This document shows, piece by piece, positions 1 through 9,621 of a stretch of DNA of 64,000 bases. Each line of letters begins with the position of its first letter. The stretch's first letter is position 1. The DNA lies in assembly GCA_016490735.1 (NCBI GenBank), contig JAEMWC010000135.1:915001-979000 (forward strand), written 5' to 3'. The stretch is from Pachyseris speciosa. Lineage: Eukaryota; Cnidaria; Anthozoa; Scleractinia; Pachyseridae. The translations under genes and the position numbers were made by a program. The notes below the pieces were generated by a model. It was not told the DNA's origin. It worked only from the letters and a program-made list of their open reading frames with translations, and ran no database searches.

Positions 1-436
1 CCGACAAGATACTTTTCAATTGTCTTTTTCTGGTCGGGGGACAGCATTTGCATGAGTTTGAAGAGCTGCACCTCCTGGGGGCCAAAAAAAGATTTTTCAA
101 CAACTTTTCTGCACCAAAGCTGAGTCCCGCAGTTGCCAAAGCCTTGGCGGCAAGGGCCGGGCCAGACTGAGCGTGGTGGAGAAAAGGTTGCGCCACTTTG
201 CGCGGCAATTTTGCAGATTTGTGTTTGCTGGTTTTCAGATCAGCGCCTTTTCCTTCACTCGCCACTTTTCGCATCCAGTTGATTTGAGTGGAGGTCAGCA
301 AAAGATCGTCACCGTGCCCAATTTGTTCCGGTTTGATGCGCAAAGTCACGGCGCCTTTTCTGAGAACTGCCTGGCGAAGACTGTCTTTTTGACCCACGGT
401 CAGCCCGATTTTGAAGGGGTGATACACCGTTGCCAT
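1..436 (-). pseudogene. Small basic virion-like protein of the viral element, truncated by the window edge
   Basis: The frame read leftward from the ATG at 434-436 stays open to the window edge (about 145 codons). It starts MATVYHPFKIGLTVGQ and has two similar segments, each with a hydrophobic-x-Gln motif followed by an alternating basic/hydrophobic strand (for example VTLRIKPEQI, then GADLKTSK). I have seen this type of short protein beside capsid genes in cnidarian Polinton-like elements, but its function is not established here. After the run of T's near position 85 the reading frame becomes Cys/Ser/Arg-rich, while a neighbouring frame reads as a good amphipathic helix. That suggests a one-base frameshift there. 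It lies 42 bp upstream of the capsid candidate on the same strand. Confidence 0.5.
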
Positions 437-478
437 CTTATATCAGAGAAAAGAAATTTTGCAGAGGCGGAGAACAAT

Positions 479-1812
479 TCAAACAACAACCAACTCGTTT
501 CCAACCTGGTTTATGACGAACTCTTTCTCGTACAAAATGGCGGCAAACATTCTGTAATCTGCTGTGGCGGCTTGATTCAGCCGGTAGGTCAAAACCAGCT
601 TTTTCTCAACCCTTGACATACCGGTACTTGGTGGGGCTGCCCGTAGATCAAAGTAAACGATCGGATAAAGCATTGAGTAGTTGGCCGCCTTCACTTGGGT
701 TCCGGTGCTGTAATCATTTTGTCTGTAGCTGTACTCAATCAAATCCTGGCGGATCCGTCGTTGGTCTTCTCCTTCATATTCCACCTCGGGGTAAAAGGTG
801 CTGCTGTACTTGAGGTGGCATGTGGCCAACTTCGCCACCCTCCCCCCATCGAGGGCAAAGGTGTCAAAGAAGTAGGGGTTCGCTTGGATGTTGTTCAACG
901 ACTCCATTTTTTGAATGAAGACGAAGACGTGTTTGGCGTTTGACACGCCGGAGGAAATCGTCCATTCCCCTTCCGCATCTCTTTTGTCTGGGCTGGGGAC
1001 CAACATTTCTTTCAAGTAGCGCCACTGGGTCAGTTTCAGGAAGGTTTCATTGACAAGCTTTTGGCCCGCAGGCTTCATCCGCAGTTTGGGGAGCCACAAC
1101 TCAAATCTTCGGACAACAATTCGGCGCGCAGTGGCGCCGTGTTGAAAAATTATTTTGTTGTCACTCTGCAGCTTGATGGTGAACGTGAGTTGCATCGGGG
1201 GCAAGAGCTTGTCTTCCAGGTCCTCAAAGAACGAAAAGCAGTTGAGTGGAATCCCTGTTTTGATGGGGTAACCCTGGGAAAGAAGCACGTGGGCTCTGAT
1301 GCTGAGGTTGGTTGCTGCGTCCGTTGTCACATTTGTGGCATCAGTGTCGAGATACCAAAACTCGTCTTTGGCCACACTTTTGGCATAGTCATCAGAATAT
1401 TTCAGCAGGTTTTTGATGAAAATTATTTTGTGGATGCCGTTGGCTTCGTACAGGTCTTTCCCCCTGGATGACACCCTCATGGATCTGATGAGAGAGAAAG
1501 AGCCTTTGACTGGGGCCGACCGCATGTCAACCACAATCAATGCCCCATCGGCAGTGGCCTGAAATTGGAACTCAACCTGGATATAGGCCTTGTACCAGTC
1601 GTAGATGACGTCTCAGTTTTTCACCGTGAACACCAGATTGGTTTTCTCCTGCGTTACCCATTGGCTGGAAATGTGAGGGGGGTGTCCAGATTGATTCGCT
1701 CGTAATCAACCTTCTCGAGCAAGTGTGGCACCCTGAACATCGCGATATACAAAGACAAAAAATTTTCCTGCTCCAAGGCAGGAATTTCAAAGTAGGTTTG
1801 CCAAAATTTGAC
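479..1812 (-). pseudogene. Candidate major capsid protein of the viral element, interrupted
   Basis: The intact C-terminal 353 codons (479-1540) read as a beta-rich protein. Landmarks are DLYEANGIHKIIFIKNLL, FWYLDTD, LPPMQLTFTIKL and RRIVVRRFELWLP. The architecture of long beta strands with few charged helices, together with its place beside a small basic protein and a fibre, fits the double-jelly-roll capsid position of Polinton-like elements. Family recall is good, but structural assignment is inference. Upstream the same frame meets a TGA at 1613-1615. Coding similarity then jumps frame near 1655-1675 and continues to about 1812, where a further TGA (1813-1815) precedes the open stretch. 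No clear start codon survives. Its N-terminal end overlaps the end of the 1787-2092 gene by about 26 bp, typical of compact viral layout. Confidence 0.6.
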
Positions 1813-2092
1813 TCAGTTTGAGCATTGCATCTGATCGGGGTGGGGCCGTGGGCCTGCGGCATTTCCGCAACAACTGTCTGATTTTCCTGCCCCCCTTCTC
1901 AGTCACCACAGCGGTTGTTTCCTTGGTTGAAGGTGGCTTAGCGGTTTTTTTCACAACCCGCACTGCTTCTCTTTTGAGACGTTTGCCAATGTCCATGAGG
2001 GTGTCACAGACCACACCCGTCCCTTTGTGTTTGACGCGAAACCAGCCGGCGCACTGGTCGAAAAACTTCATCCACTTGTTTGGCAAATTCAT
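1787..2092 (-). CDS. Small basic protein of the viral element (minor virion protein candidate)
   Basis: This is a 101-codon frame on the minus strand ending at 1787. It is strongly basic, with the core TGVVCDTLMDIGKRLKREAV followed by Lys/Arg-rich stretches. A short amphipathic, basic protein next to the capsid gene resembles the core or membrane-active minor proteins of adenovirus-like and Polinton-like virions, but I cannot name it. The ATG at 2090-2092 is the nearest in-frame start. A second minus-strand frame over 2030-2110 also looks protein-like (FAKQVDEVF), so the true N-terminus may lie there with a frameshift between. The longer frame reaching 2761 is only the antisense of the collagen-like repeats. 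Confidence 0.45.
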   Translation of the reverse strand: MNLPNKWMKFFDQCAGWFRVKHKGTGVVCDTLMDIGKRLKREAVRVVKKTAKPPSTKETTAVVTEKGGRKIRQLLRKCRRPTAPPRSDAMLKLSQILANLL

Positions 2093-2100
2093 CGTATACC

Positions 2101-4186
2101 AGGCCAGCCCGCAGCCAAGGCAGTCCTGCTGGCCCCCCTGGGCCACAAGGTTTGCGTGGAGAAAAGGGGAATGCCGGACCATGAGGCGCTCAGCGCGCAG
2201 GGGCCGCAGGGCCCTCATGGTGAAGAAGGCCCGCCAGGTCCAGCGGGCGCACGAGGACCAACAGGTCCACAAGGGCTGAAAGGTGACCGTGGGAATGTTG
2301 GACCCAAAGGGGACAAAGGCAACAAATGCGACAAAGGTGACAAAGGTGATGCTGGCCCCCACGGGGCTGAAGGCCCGCGCGGCATTCAAGGGCTCAGAGG
2401 CCCACAGGGCCTGCAGGGGTTGCAAGGGCCACAAGGCCCCACAAGTGCGACGGGTGCTTTTCTGAAACCCGACAGGAGCACACCAATGACCGGCAACCTG
2501 GACATGGGAGAAAACCTCATCACCAACATAGGTTACACCAAGGACACCCTCGATGCTGTGAACAAAAGCCTTCTTGATTCGGAAATCGCAGGGTGTTTGA
2601 AACGCAATGGGTCCAACCCAGTGTGGGATGATTTGAATATGGATGGAAACGCCATCATCAATTTGAAGGATGCTGATTCCAGCACACCTGTTGGCACTGC
2701 CGTCAACAAAAAATATGTGGACAAGGGTTTGCAAACCAAATTTGACGCAATTGCACAACAAGATTTGAACATGAATAACAACTCAATCGTGGAGGACGCA
2801 GCGACCAAACTCTATGTTGATGAGTATTTCCTCCGAAGAGACGGAACAGAACCAATGTATGGAGCCCTGGACATGGGTTTGCAAAGGATAACCTCTTTGC
2901 AAGACCCAACCACCCTCGATGACACGGCGACAAAAAAATATGTGGACCATTCTGTGGATGACTTCCTGAAAAAGGATGGCAGCTGAGCAATGACAGGCAA
3001 TCTCAGCATGGGGAGCCACAAAATCACCGCTCTCGAAAAGCTGGTCGACGAAACGGACACGCCAACGAAGGATTATGTGGATCACTCGCACCTTTCCCTG
3101 TCGGGTGGGTGAAAAAACCCATTCAGCTACTTCATGGATGATTCGGATGATTCCTCATCCGAAAACAACATTCAGGTTCATGGGATTGTCAACTTCACCG
3201 CCTCCCCACACGGGGTCAACAAAAATGCCTATCAGTTCACCCTCATCAAAGACGCGGGTAGCAATGATTATCGCTCGCAGATCAGCTTCAACCTCAATCC
3301 TCTTGCTTTGGGGTATTACACGCTCGTGGTTGAGTACTTTCCACCAGAAATGACAAATGTGTCTGCCAGGGCAAGGGCCACTGTCATTTCCATCACAAAC
3401 CAAACCGCGCGAACCTTCAGCGGCGCCAACCCGCCATACACAAAAATCCTCATTCAGTTCCACCGGTGGAGCAACAGCACCCCCAACTACATTTATTTGG
3501 ACCTGCACGGCAAGACGACGGGTTCAACCACGGGCCACCTGGTTGTTTATGGGGTTTCTGGCTACGTTTCCACCATGAACTCGAGTGTTTTTGACTTGGT
3601 ATGGACTGTCAACAAAGGAATGATGACCTTGCAAGCCCCTTTGGACATGAATGGGAAGCTTCTCTTGTGACCAAAACTGGGGACCGACTTGGATTTGAAT
3701 TCCAAAAAAATGAAAAGTGGCCCAAACAAAATGTTCAGGGTGGACCCTTTCGGTATGACAATGGAGACAGATCTGGTCCTTGGTGGACATGCTCTTTATC
3801 AACCGAAACTGGGTGGGGATTTAAATTTAAATGGAAAATATGTCATCGATAAAAATGCAGCATTGTTTGGTGGAACAAACGGGCAGATGACAATGATGAA
3901 TGACTTGAACATGAACAGTTATTTCATTCTTGAACCAAAATTGGGTGGAAATTTGAATTTGAATGACCACTGGGTTTACAACAATGATCACCCATTATTC
4001 AGCTCGAGCGTCAACGGTCTGATGATGCAAAATGCGTTGAATGTGAATGGACGTGTGATTCACCAACCAAAGTTGGGTGGTGATTTGAATTTGAATGGTT
4101 TCAAAATTCTTGGACAACCTTTCTTTCAACACGCTTTTTATGAAGAAATAGCAAACCATAATGCAAATGTTTTGAAAAGTGTCTAG
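2101..4186 (+). pseudogene. Fibre-like protein: collagen repeats plus phage-tail-fibre-like repeats
   Basis: From 2131, Gly-X-Y triplets run to about 2455. The first part is in one frame (to about 2180) and the rest in another, so one frameshift lies near 2180-2200. Next come repeats with PMTGNLDMG-type loops and the KxYVD motif (near 2709, 2810, 2936, 3070), a pattern known from bacteriophage tail fibres. A beta-rich domain follows (about 3150-3600). The end holds repeats of the form PKLGGDLNLNG (near 3670, 3800, 3930, 4065). From 2027 to the TAG at 4184-4186 the frame is the same, broken by three TGA codons at 2984-2986, about 3109-3111 and 3668-3670. The likely role is host attachment, as a trimeric spike. 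It points away from the capsid gene. The start codon was not identified. Confidence 0.65.
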
Positions 4187-4190
4187 ATAA

Positions 4191-4469
4191 ATGGAAGCAA
4201 AACCATGCATTGTTGTTTTGCACAATTTTTGTTTTCAAAAATTTTACATTACACACAACGAGCCTGCTGGAACTTTGGAGTTTGTCAATACATGGCAGAA
4301 TAATTTGGGATGGGGTTTTCGATTAAGACACACAATAACAAACAGCTCACGTGTAACCCCTGTGGTGGTCAACCAGAAATTGTATGAGGGTTATTTTTAT
4401 ATTAATTATTCTCACCCAAATGGAAACCCTTTCGAATTATCTCTCTTGCTTGTATTCACTGTCACTTGA
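4191..4469 (+). CDS. Small unknown protein after the fibre gene
   Basis: This is a 92-codon frame whose ATG lies four bases after the fibre stop codon. It is rich in aromatic and beta-branched residues (GWGFRLRHTITNSS, then YEGYFYINYSHPNG) and ends in a hydrophobic strand, LSLLLVFTVT. It looks like a compact beta domain. It could be a separate small virion protein or a displaced C-terminal knob of the fibre; I recognise no family. The tight spacing suggests cotranscription with the fibre gene. Confidence 0.4.
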   Translation: MEAKPCIVVLHNFCFQKFYITHNEPAGTLEFVNTWQNNLGWGFRLRHTITNSSRVTPVVVNQKLYEGYFYINYSHPNGNPFELSLLLVFTVT

Positions 4470-4498
4470 TTGATAAAAATTCCACCCTTCAATATAAC

Positions 4499-4999
4499 AT
4501 GGTTGGCAGCCAACCCAAGATCAATGTTTTCGACTTCAACCACATCGACCCGGCCCTTCAAGAGACACCATCGAGATGTTGAAGAAGCTTTACGCTTTTT
4601 ACCACAAGAAACATTGGGGCTATGACAAGCTGTTCCGCTCCTTTCAAAGAAAAAATCTGATTTGCAATGTCGTGGCAGGTAAGGCCATCATCACGTCTGC
4701 ATTTGCAGGAGGTATTACCTTGAACCTGTATGTGTTTGCCACTTTGACATCTTTCAGACTTGTCATTAAAGGTGTGGCAAGCTTTAAAAAATACGACAAA
4801 AAAGCGGAGAAGGCCGACTTCGCAGGGTCGAGTACAAAAAAATTCTGGATACGATCCGCTTCCACCTCACGGGTGAGGCTTTCGATGAAAAAACGTTTTG
4901 TGACAAGCTAAAAATGGTTGATGACTTCGTCAGCGACCACTGCATGGAATCCCTGAAAAAGTCCAGGCGAAATACGCCAAATGCTTCGTCGCGGAATAA
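4499..4999 (+). pseudogene. Unknown helical, membrane-like protein of the viral element, frameshifted
   Basis: Coding character runs through three frames: from the ATG at 4499 (start MVGSQPKINVFDFN) to about 4570, then 4576 to about 4820, then about 4820-4975, with a last shift before the TAA at 4997-4999. The central part has LICNVVAGKAIITSAFAGG followed by a second hydrophobic stretch, consistent with one or two membrane segments. The C-terminal part is helical and acidic (FDEKTFCDKLKMVDDF). I recall similar short proteins beside collagen-like fibres in cnidarian elements, but the function is unknown. It converges with the polymerase gene, leaving about 20 bp between them. Confidence 0.5.
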
Positions 5000-5020
5000 A
5001 CGTGGTGTGAATTACCACAA

Positions 5021-8000
5021 TCATGTTTCTCGAGTCAAGTCCCACCACCATGCATCGAACCTTTCTTTTGCCCGGCGTCGTGTTGCTGGGTGTATTTTTT
5101 TTCGGCAACAGGAAAGATGCACAAGAGAATTTCTTTTTTGCATGGCCAAACTCCTTCTGGAACTGCTTGAAAGTAATCGTGCAGAAAGCAAATGTAATTC
5201 ACCGACTTGGGAAAGAAAAACTCCCTGAAATTGCGAATGAGGCTCCCCAAAAAGTTCCACCAAGATAGGATGCAGAGTTCTCACCCGCCATCTGAAATGG
5301 TGTTGACCATGTCGAATATTCCTTGTTTCTCGAGAATTTTGCGAAGGTGGGTTCATGAAACAGGGTTGGCTGTCCACCCCACCTCCTCCCTGGCTTTGGT
5401 TGGGGTGGCGAGCTCCTCAACCCTTTGGCAACTTTGACAAACAAGTTCAAAATTCTCCAACCTGGAATGGCCTTCGAATTGTAATTTTTGGTTTCTGGCT
5501 TTCCAGCTCATACGCCTCCCCAATTTCATCGAGATCGGAGAATAAGGAGCTTCGCAACGCCCTGTCGACAACCTTTTCGTCTTTTGTGTCAACGACATTT
5601 GTTTGTCACTCCAAGGCTTCGATGGCCTTTCCATATGCGCTGTTTCCCAAGAGTTTGAACACATCTGCCAACAGAGCTTTGCTCTTGTCCGCATCCCCTG
5701 TTCGGGGACCTCAGTAACCTGCTCCACGAACCATGTGAAAATCTTCTTTGGTTGATAGTTTATGTTCTGTGAACTGCTGTGATCTTAACACCATGGTCAA
5801 TGTACCAACGGAGAAGTGTGGCGTAAACCAACACTTTTTCTGCAGACAGTGCTCCCACCAACGTTCTCCCATCCCCACGGTTTCTGCCGCTGCACTGCAA
5901 GTATGCCATCATGTGGTCTGGCACTGCTTCTGCCAGCACCTGTTTGTTGATGAAGAATGGACACATCTCCTCGAACTTGGGTATCAGCGGGTCTGGAGCC
6001 CTCAGGTTAACTTCTGCAAAACCAAACCATTTCCCCTCGTTCAGGTTTTTCACCAACTTGGAAGCTGCTTTGACCTTCTGCTCTTCAGGAACGTGGATGA
6101 TCTGATCTTGTCCACAGGGCATATCCTGCAACATTGTTGACAAATACAAAGCGTTGGCATCATAACCCAAGATTTTTTTGGCAAGGTTCAGGATTTTCAA
6201 CTTGATGGGAACGCAGACTTGTTTCACCAACTTCATGGTGATGGGTGAACACGAGACTCGGCCCTCCAACCACTGCTCCTTTCAACATTTCATAAGCCTC
6301 TTTGCAGGGGCTCCACAGTTCCGCCCCTCGCTCAACTGAACCGCAAAGTAAATAGTGCAAACTGACTCCGGGGATATGCTGACAGCATCTTTCAAAATGT
6401 CAATTCCTTTTTTGGTGTTGAAGGCTCGCATTTAGTCCAACGCTTCGAGCCCGGGCGCAACATCCAGATTGTTGTAGTAATGCAACCAGTCTGCAAAGGT
6501 CTTCATTCCCTTTTCCTGAAACAAACGTACACAACCTTTCCATTCCTCTGGGGTCAACACCCACTCTCCTTTTAACGATGAATACCACTCGGGGTGGTCT
6601 GGCAAACCTGGATAATCAAGCTTGTCTGGGCTGTCAAACCACTCATATGGAAACCACGACTTCACAGTCTCACAACCATAAGCCTTCACCCACTTGTCGT
6701 AGCTGGTTCCTGGTCCCAAATAGTTGATTATGTCAAGAAAACGAAACTCTGGCAAGAGCAGAAACATCAGTTTGTTTGCATCCTTGGCTACTCTCACCTT
6801 TTTTGTCATTTCAGCAAGATAATTCGCTAAATGCTGTTTCACAAGATTCAAATCGTAACGACCAGAGTTGAAACCAAGCACAGGTACTGCATTGCACCAC
6901 CCAGCGATTTGGCTCGTTGGTCTTTGGGCAGCAAGTGGAAAATGTCTGGCATGAAAACCCTTTTAACTTCCTCCCTGATTCTTTTTCAACTTCATGCAAT
7001 CTCCTCCACAAACTTTCGAATCAATTCTTTGGGGTCTTTGTCGCAAATATGTGTCGGTTCACGCTCAAGTGTGTCGCCCACTGAGAAACAGATTGGTCTG
7101 TGAACATTTTGAATGTGGAGTGTGGGTGTTGGGTCCTTCCTCTTTGATTTATCTCCATAGGCCTCGAAATCGAAGATGACTGCATGTGGAAATGTTCTCG
7201 TGAAAACTGGGGGTAATGCCTCCTGTATTTGCCTGAGTTGGCATGACCAGGTTTCAACCACATGAAAACCCACTTCACAAAGTTTTTGTGTGCGTTCAAG
7301 GGTTGTTTGGTAAAGCTCTTCTTGAGCTTTCCCTGCATTTGTGACTTTTGTGTCACGATTGGGAAAACAGCGGGGGTAACCATGCCAATAACACCCGTGA
7401 TATTGGAAAACCGTTTTGGTTTCAAAGTGAAGCCCATCAACTGGGTGACCCAAAATCCAAGGCTCACCCCCGTGTCCACATTGAGCATGATGAATATGAA
7501 TTCCTCGTTTACGAGATTGTTGTTCCAACCAGCAGATTGCTTCTGGTGAGGCTGTTGATTTGGGAAGAAGGCCTTCTCGAACTCTGTTTGTGGTTTTTCA
7601 ATTTTTTGGTTGGGACATTCCACCACGGTTTCCCCTCGAGAACAAGTTGCCATGTGTCGTTGTAAATTCCATGCTTCTGTGGATCTTGCGCAGCAGTTTG
7701 GGCAAATATAGTAACTGTTTTGTCCCAAACGTTCAATTTTTTTCTTCACCACAAACGCGTGCCCCTCAAAGACACCAATTGTGAGGACGTTTATGAGTTT
7801 TGAACAGGGGTTTCGAAGGAGGAGCCAATTTATTTCTTCCCCCTTTTTCTCGGGTTCATTAACGCGAATCCCCAACCATTCAGAAAAGGGTTTATCATGG
7901 TTGAAGTGTTGTTTGACTTAATCCAGCTCATCAAGTGAAGTTTTTGGGCAATCTTGCAGAACGGTTTCAAGTTGATAAAAACTCTGCGCCAATTCACATG

Positions 8001-8748
8001 CCTTTTTTGTGCTTCTGTCAGGTCTGGCTCCTTGATGGACTGCAATACATCTCCAAAGACAAAGGTTATCTTGATATGTATCCAAACAAACCTTTGGTCC
8101 GTGATGCCTACATGCCAGATCACGCAACCAATCCGGCAGAGGTCCTGTTCCCAACAGTGGTTGACAGGTGTTTATGACTTTCATGAAAATATCAGAATGT
8201 GCCTCAAAAACCCACTTTGTGGTTGGCTTTTTAACTCGTTCTTTTGACAAACGCTCTTCCTCTTTTTCTCGCAGCCAACCTTCCACATCGGCAAGACGGT
8301 TGACCCACCGTGAATCCTCTCGACGATTGTTACAAAACAACATCAAAGTACCATCATTAATGATCCTCAGCCAATACAAATAAGCATACCAAGTGTAAAA
8401 GGAGGTGTTGACAGCCAACTCAATTTTGTTCATGAAAGTTTGTGTTCTGTCTCTGTTGAGATCAGTAGTAACCCCCCATCAGGTAAACCAACGACCACTT
8501 TGGGTTTCCACCCCTTCAAGCTCAGGATCCCCAAATAATGTTGCAAGCATTGTTTGATTGCTTGTTTGGGGGTCGGGTCTCACAGGGGGATACAGGGGAT
8601 CCAACTCCCTCAAAATGTCTTGCTGTGATGCGACTGCCATAGCCCGACTATATTGGGGTGAAAAATTTTCTTGCAAAATTAATTGCCGAGGGGCCGCCAC
8701 TGGTGGTTGTTTTTTACGAGCTGCAGGCACCAGCCGCTTGCTGTCCAT
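5021..8748 (-). pseudogene. polB: Protein-primed family B DNA polymerase, disrupted
   Basis: Read leftward from ATG 8748. An N-terminal region contains DNLCLWRCIAVH (near 8040-8070). A C2H2-type zinc knuckle follows (CPNCC...HMATC, near 7650-7720). The 3'-5' exonuclease motifs are present: Exo I VIFDFEAYGD (near 7160), Exo II FNSGRYDLNL (near 6860) and Exo III YNNLD (near 6460). Polymerase motif A is GYDANALYL (near 6150) and motif B is KLLGNSAYGK (near 5640). The catalytic DTD of motif C is not recognisable; the matching place (near 5290) reads QMAGENS. Breaks are a TGA at 8479-8481, a TAA at 7918-7920, a TAA at 6432-6434 and frameshifts near 7540, 6890-6990, 6170-6260 and 5730. The enzyme would replicate the element from a protein primer. 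This copy is inactive. Confidence 0.85.
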
Positions 8749-8872
8749 CAATCCTTTCCACATACCCCTCTCCCTAAAAGGGGTACCCGCAGTGCCTGGC
8801 CATTTCGATTTTTGCTTTGTTTCTTTTGTTTGTGTTTTGTTTTGTGTTGTCTTGCTCTGCGCTTTCCCTTTG

Positions 8873-8985
8873 AGTAGTAATAGGTGAGGCAGTTGAATAC
8901 AACCGGAGCGCAGCATTCCCTGATGAGCGAAGCGAGGAGGGGTGCTGCACGGAGGTGGTATTCAACTGCCTCATCTATTACTACT
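8873..8985. repeat. Large inverted repeat at the right end of the viral element
   Basis: The arms 8873-8900 and 8958-8985 match at 27 of 28 bases when one is inverted (each begins or ends with AGTAGTAATAG). The pairing continues imperfectly inward, leaving a loop of about 57 bases. It lies just upstream of the polymerase start and separates viral-type sequence from host intron. It may be a terminal inverted repeat, a hairpin end, or two termini joined head to head. Confidence 0.6.
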
Positions 8986-8989
8986 AATG

Positions 8990-9621
8990 TACTTTTAGTT
9001 TAGCTAGGTATCCCCAATTAGCTAACTTGTAGCTAAATACATTGACACTACAATTAAGTTTTTTTATTATTTTATTCTCAGATTATGGTAATGAATCAGA
9101 GCCATTAAGAAAATGAATCAAAATTAAATGGGTTTGGAAAAATTAAAATTAAATTCATCACCAAAGATGAGAGCTTGGGGAAGGTGCCAAAGGGATAGGT
9201 GGAGCCACGCATGATGCAAGCCGAGCATACAGGTATCCGTGGCAACCCTGAGAGCGGCAACCACCCGGCACCGTCACACTGACGAAACAGTGGAGATACT
9301 TACCTACCCAGATACTTACCAGTCACAAAACCACACAGGGGTGGGAGGAATGGGAACGCAAAAGCACAGAACTTGTATGAGAGCAAAGCCAACAACGCCC
9401 AAATCATAGCATTAGAATGCAAAGAAACATGAGCACCCCTGCAAATCCCCCACATATAAAGCTCAGCGCGCATGCCCACCGCGAACTGCCGCTGACTGCA
9501 TTGGCTCGAGTTTAACTTAGCCTAAATTACATGAATTCAGCCACATTGAAACAACAACATGTGCAACTGCCAGCATATCAGAATCAGCACGTGTGGGCTA
9601 GCTAATTAGTGTGTGACTTAC
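8990..9621. other. Non-coding intron sequence
   Basis: No coding frame, repeat family or RNA gene could be recognised here. It is taken as CNDP2 intron sequence between exon 3 and the viral element. Confidence 0.5.

Larger units (their letters stand above)
1..8985. mobile_element. Decayed Polinton/adintovirus-like endogenous viral element (left end outside the window)
   Basis: This block has virus-like gene content and no host-type introns. On the minus strand are a protein-primed family B DNA polymerase, a candidate capsid protein and two small virion-like proteins. On the plus strand are a fibre-like protein and two small genes. Each major gene is interrupted by stop codons or frameshifts, so the copy looks dead. 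The right limit is set by the inverted repeat at 8873-8985; beyond it the sequence becomes ordinary intron. The integrase, packaging ATPase and protease expected in a Polinton are not seen and would lie left of position 1. Assignment to Polinton/adintovirus rests on the polymerase type and gene set, recalled from family knowledge. A related protein-primed element class remains possible. Confidence 0.75.

Noticed and set aside
1818..2279. 153-codon plus-strand frame
   Set aside because: It is the antisense of the small basic protein gene followed by a shifted frame of the collagen repeats.
1787..2761. 324-codon minus-strand frame across the collagen region
   Set aside because: The upstream two thirds is the antisense of Gly-X-Y repeats, which stay open by composition; only the last 101 codons look real.
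2984..3670. Three in-frame TGAs in the fibre as possible stop-codon recoding
   Set aside because: Neighbouring genes of the same element carry frameshifts and TAA stops, so decay explains them better.
9294..9320. ATACTTACCTACCC, like the 5' end of U1 snRNA
   Set aside because: Only the first ten bases agree; the stem-loops and Sm site of U1 do not follow.
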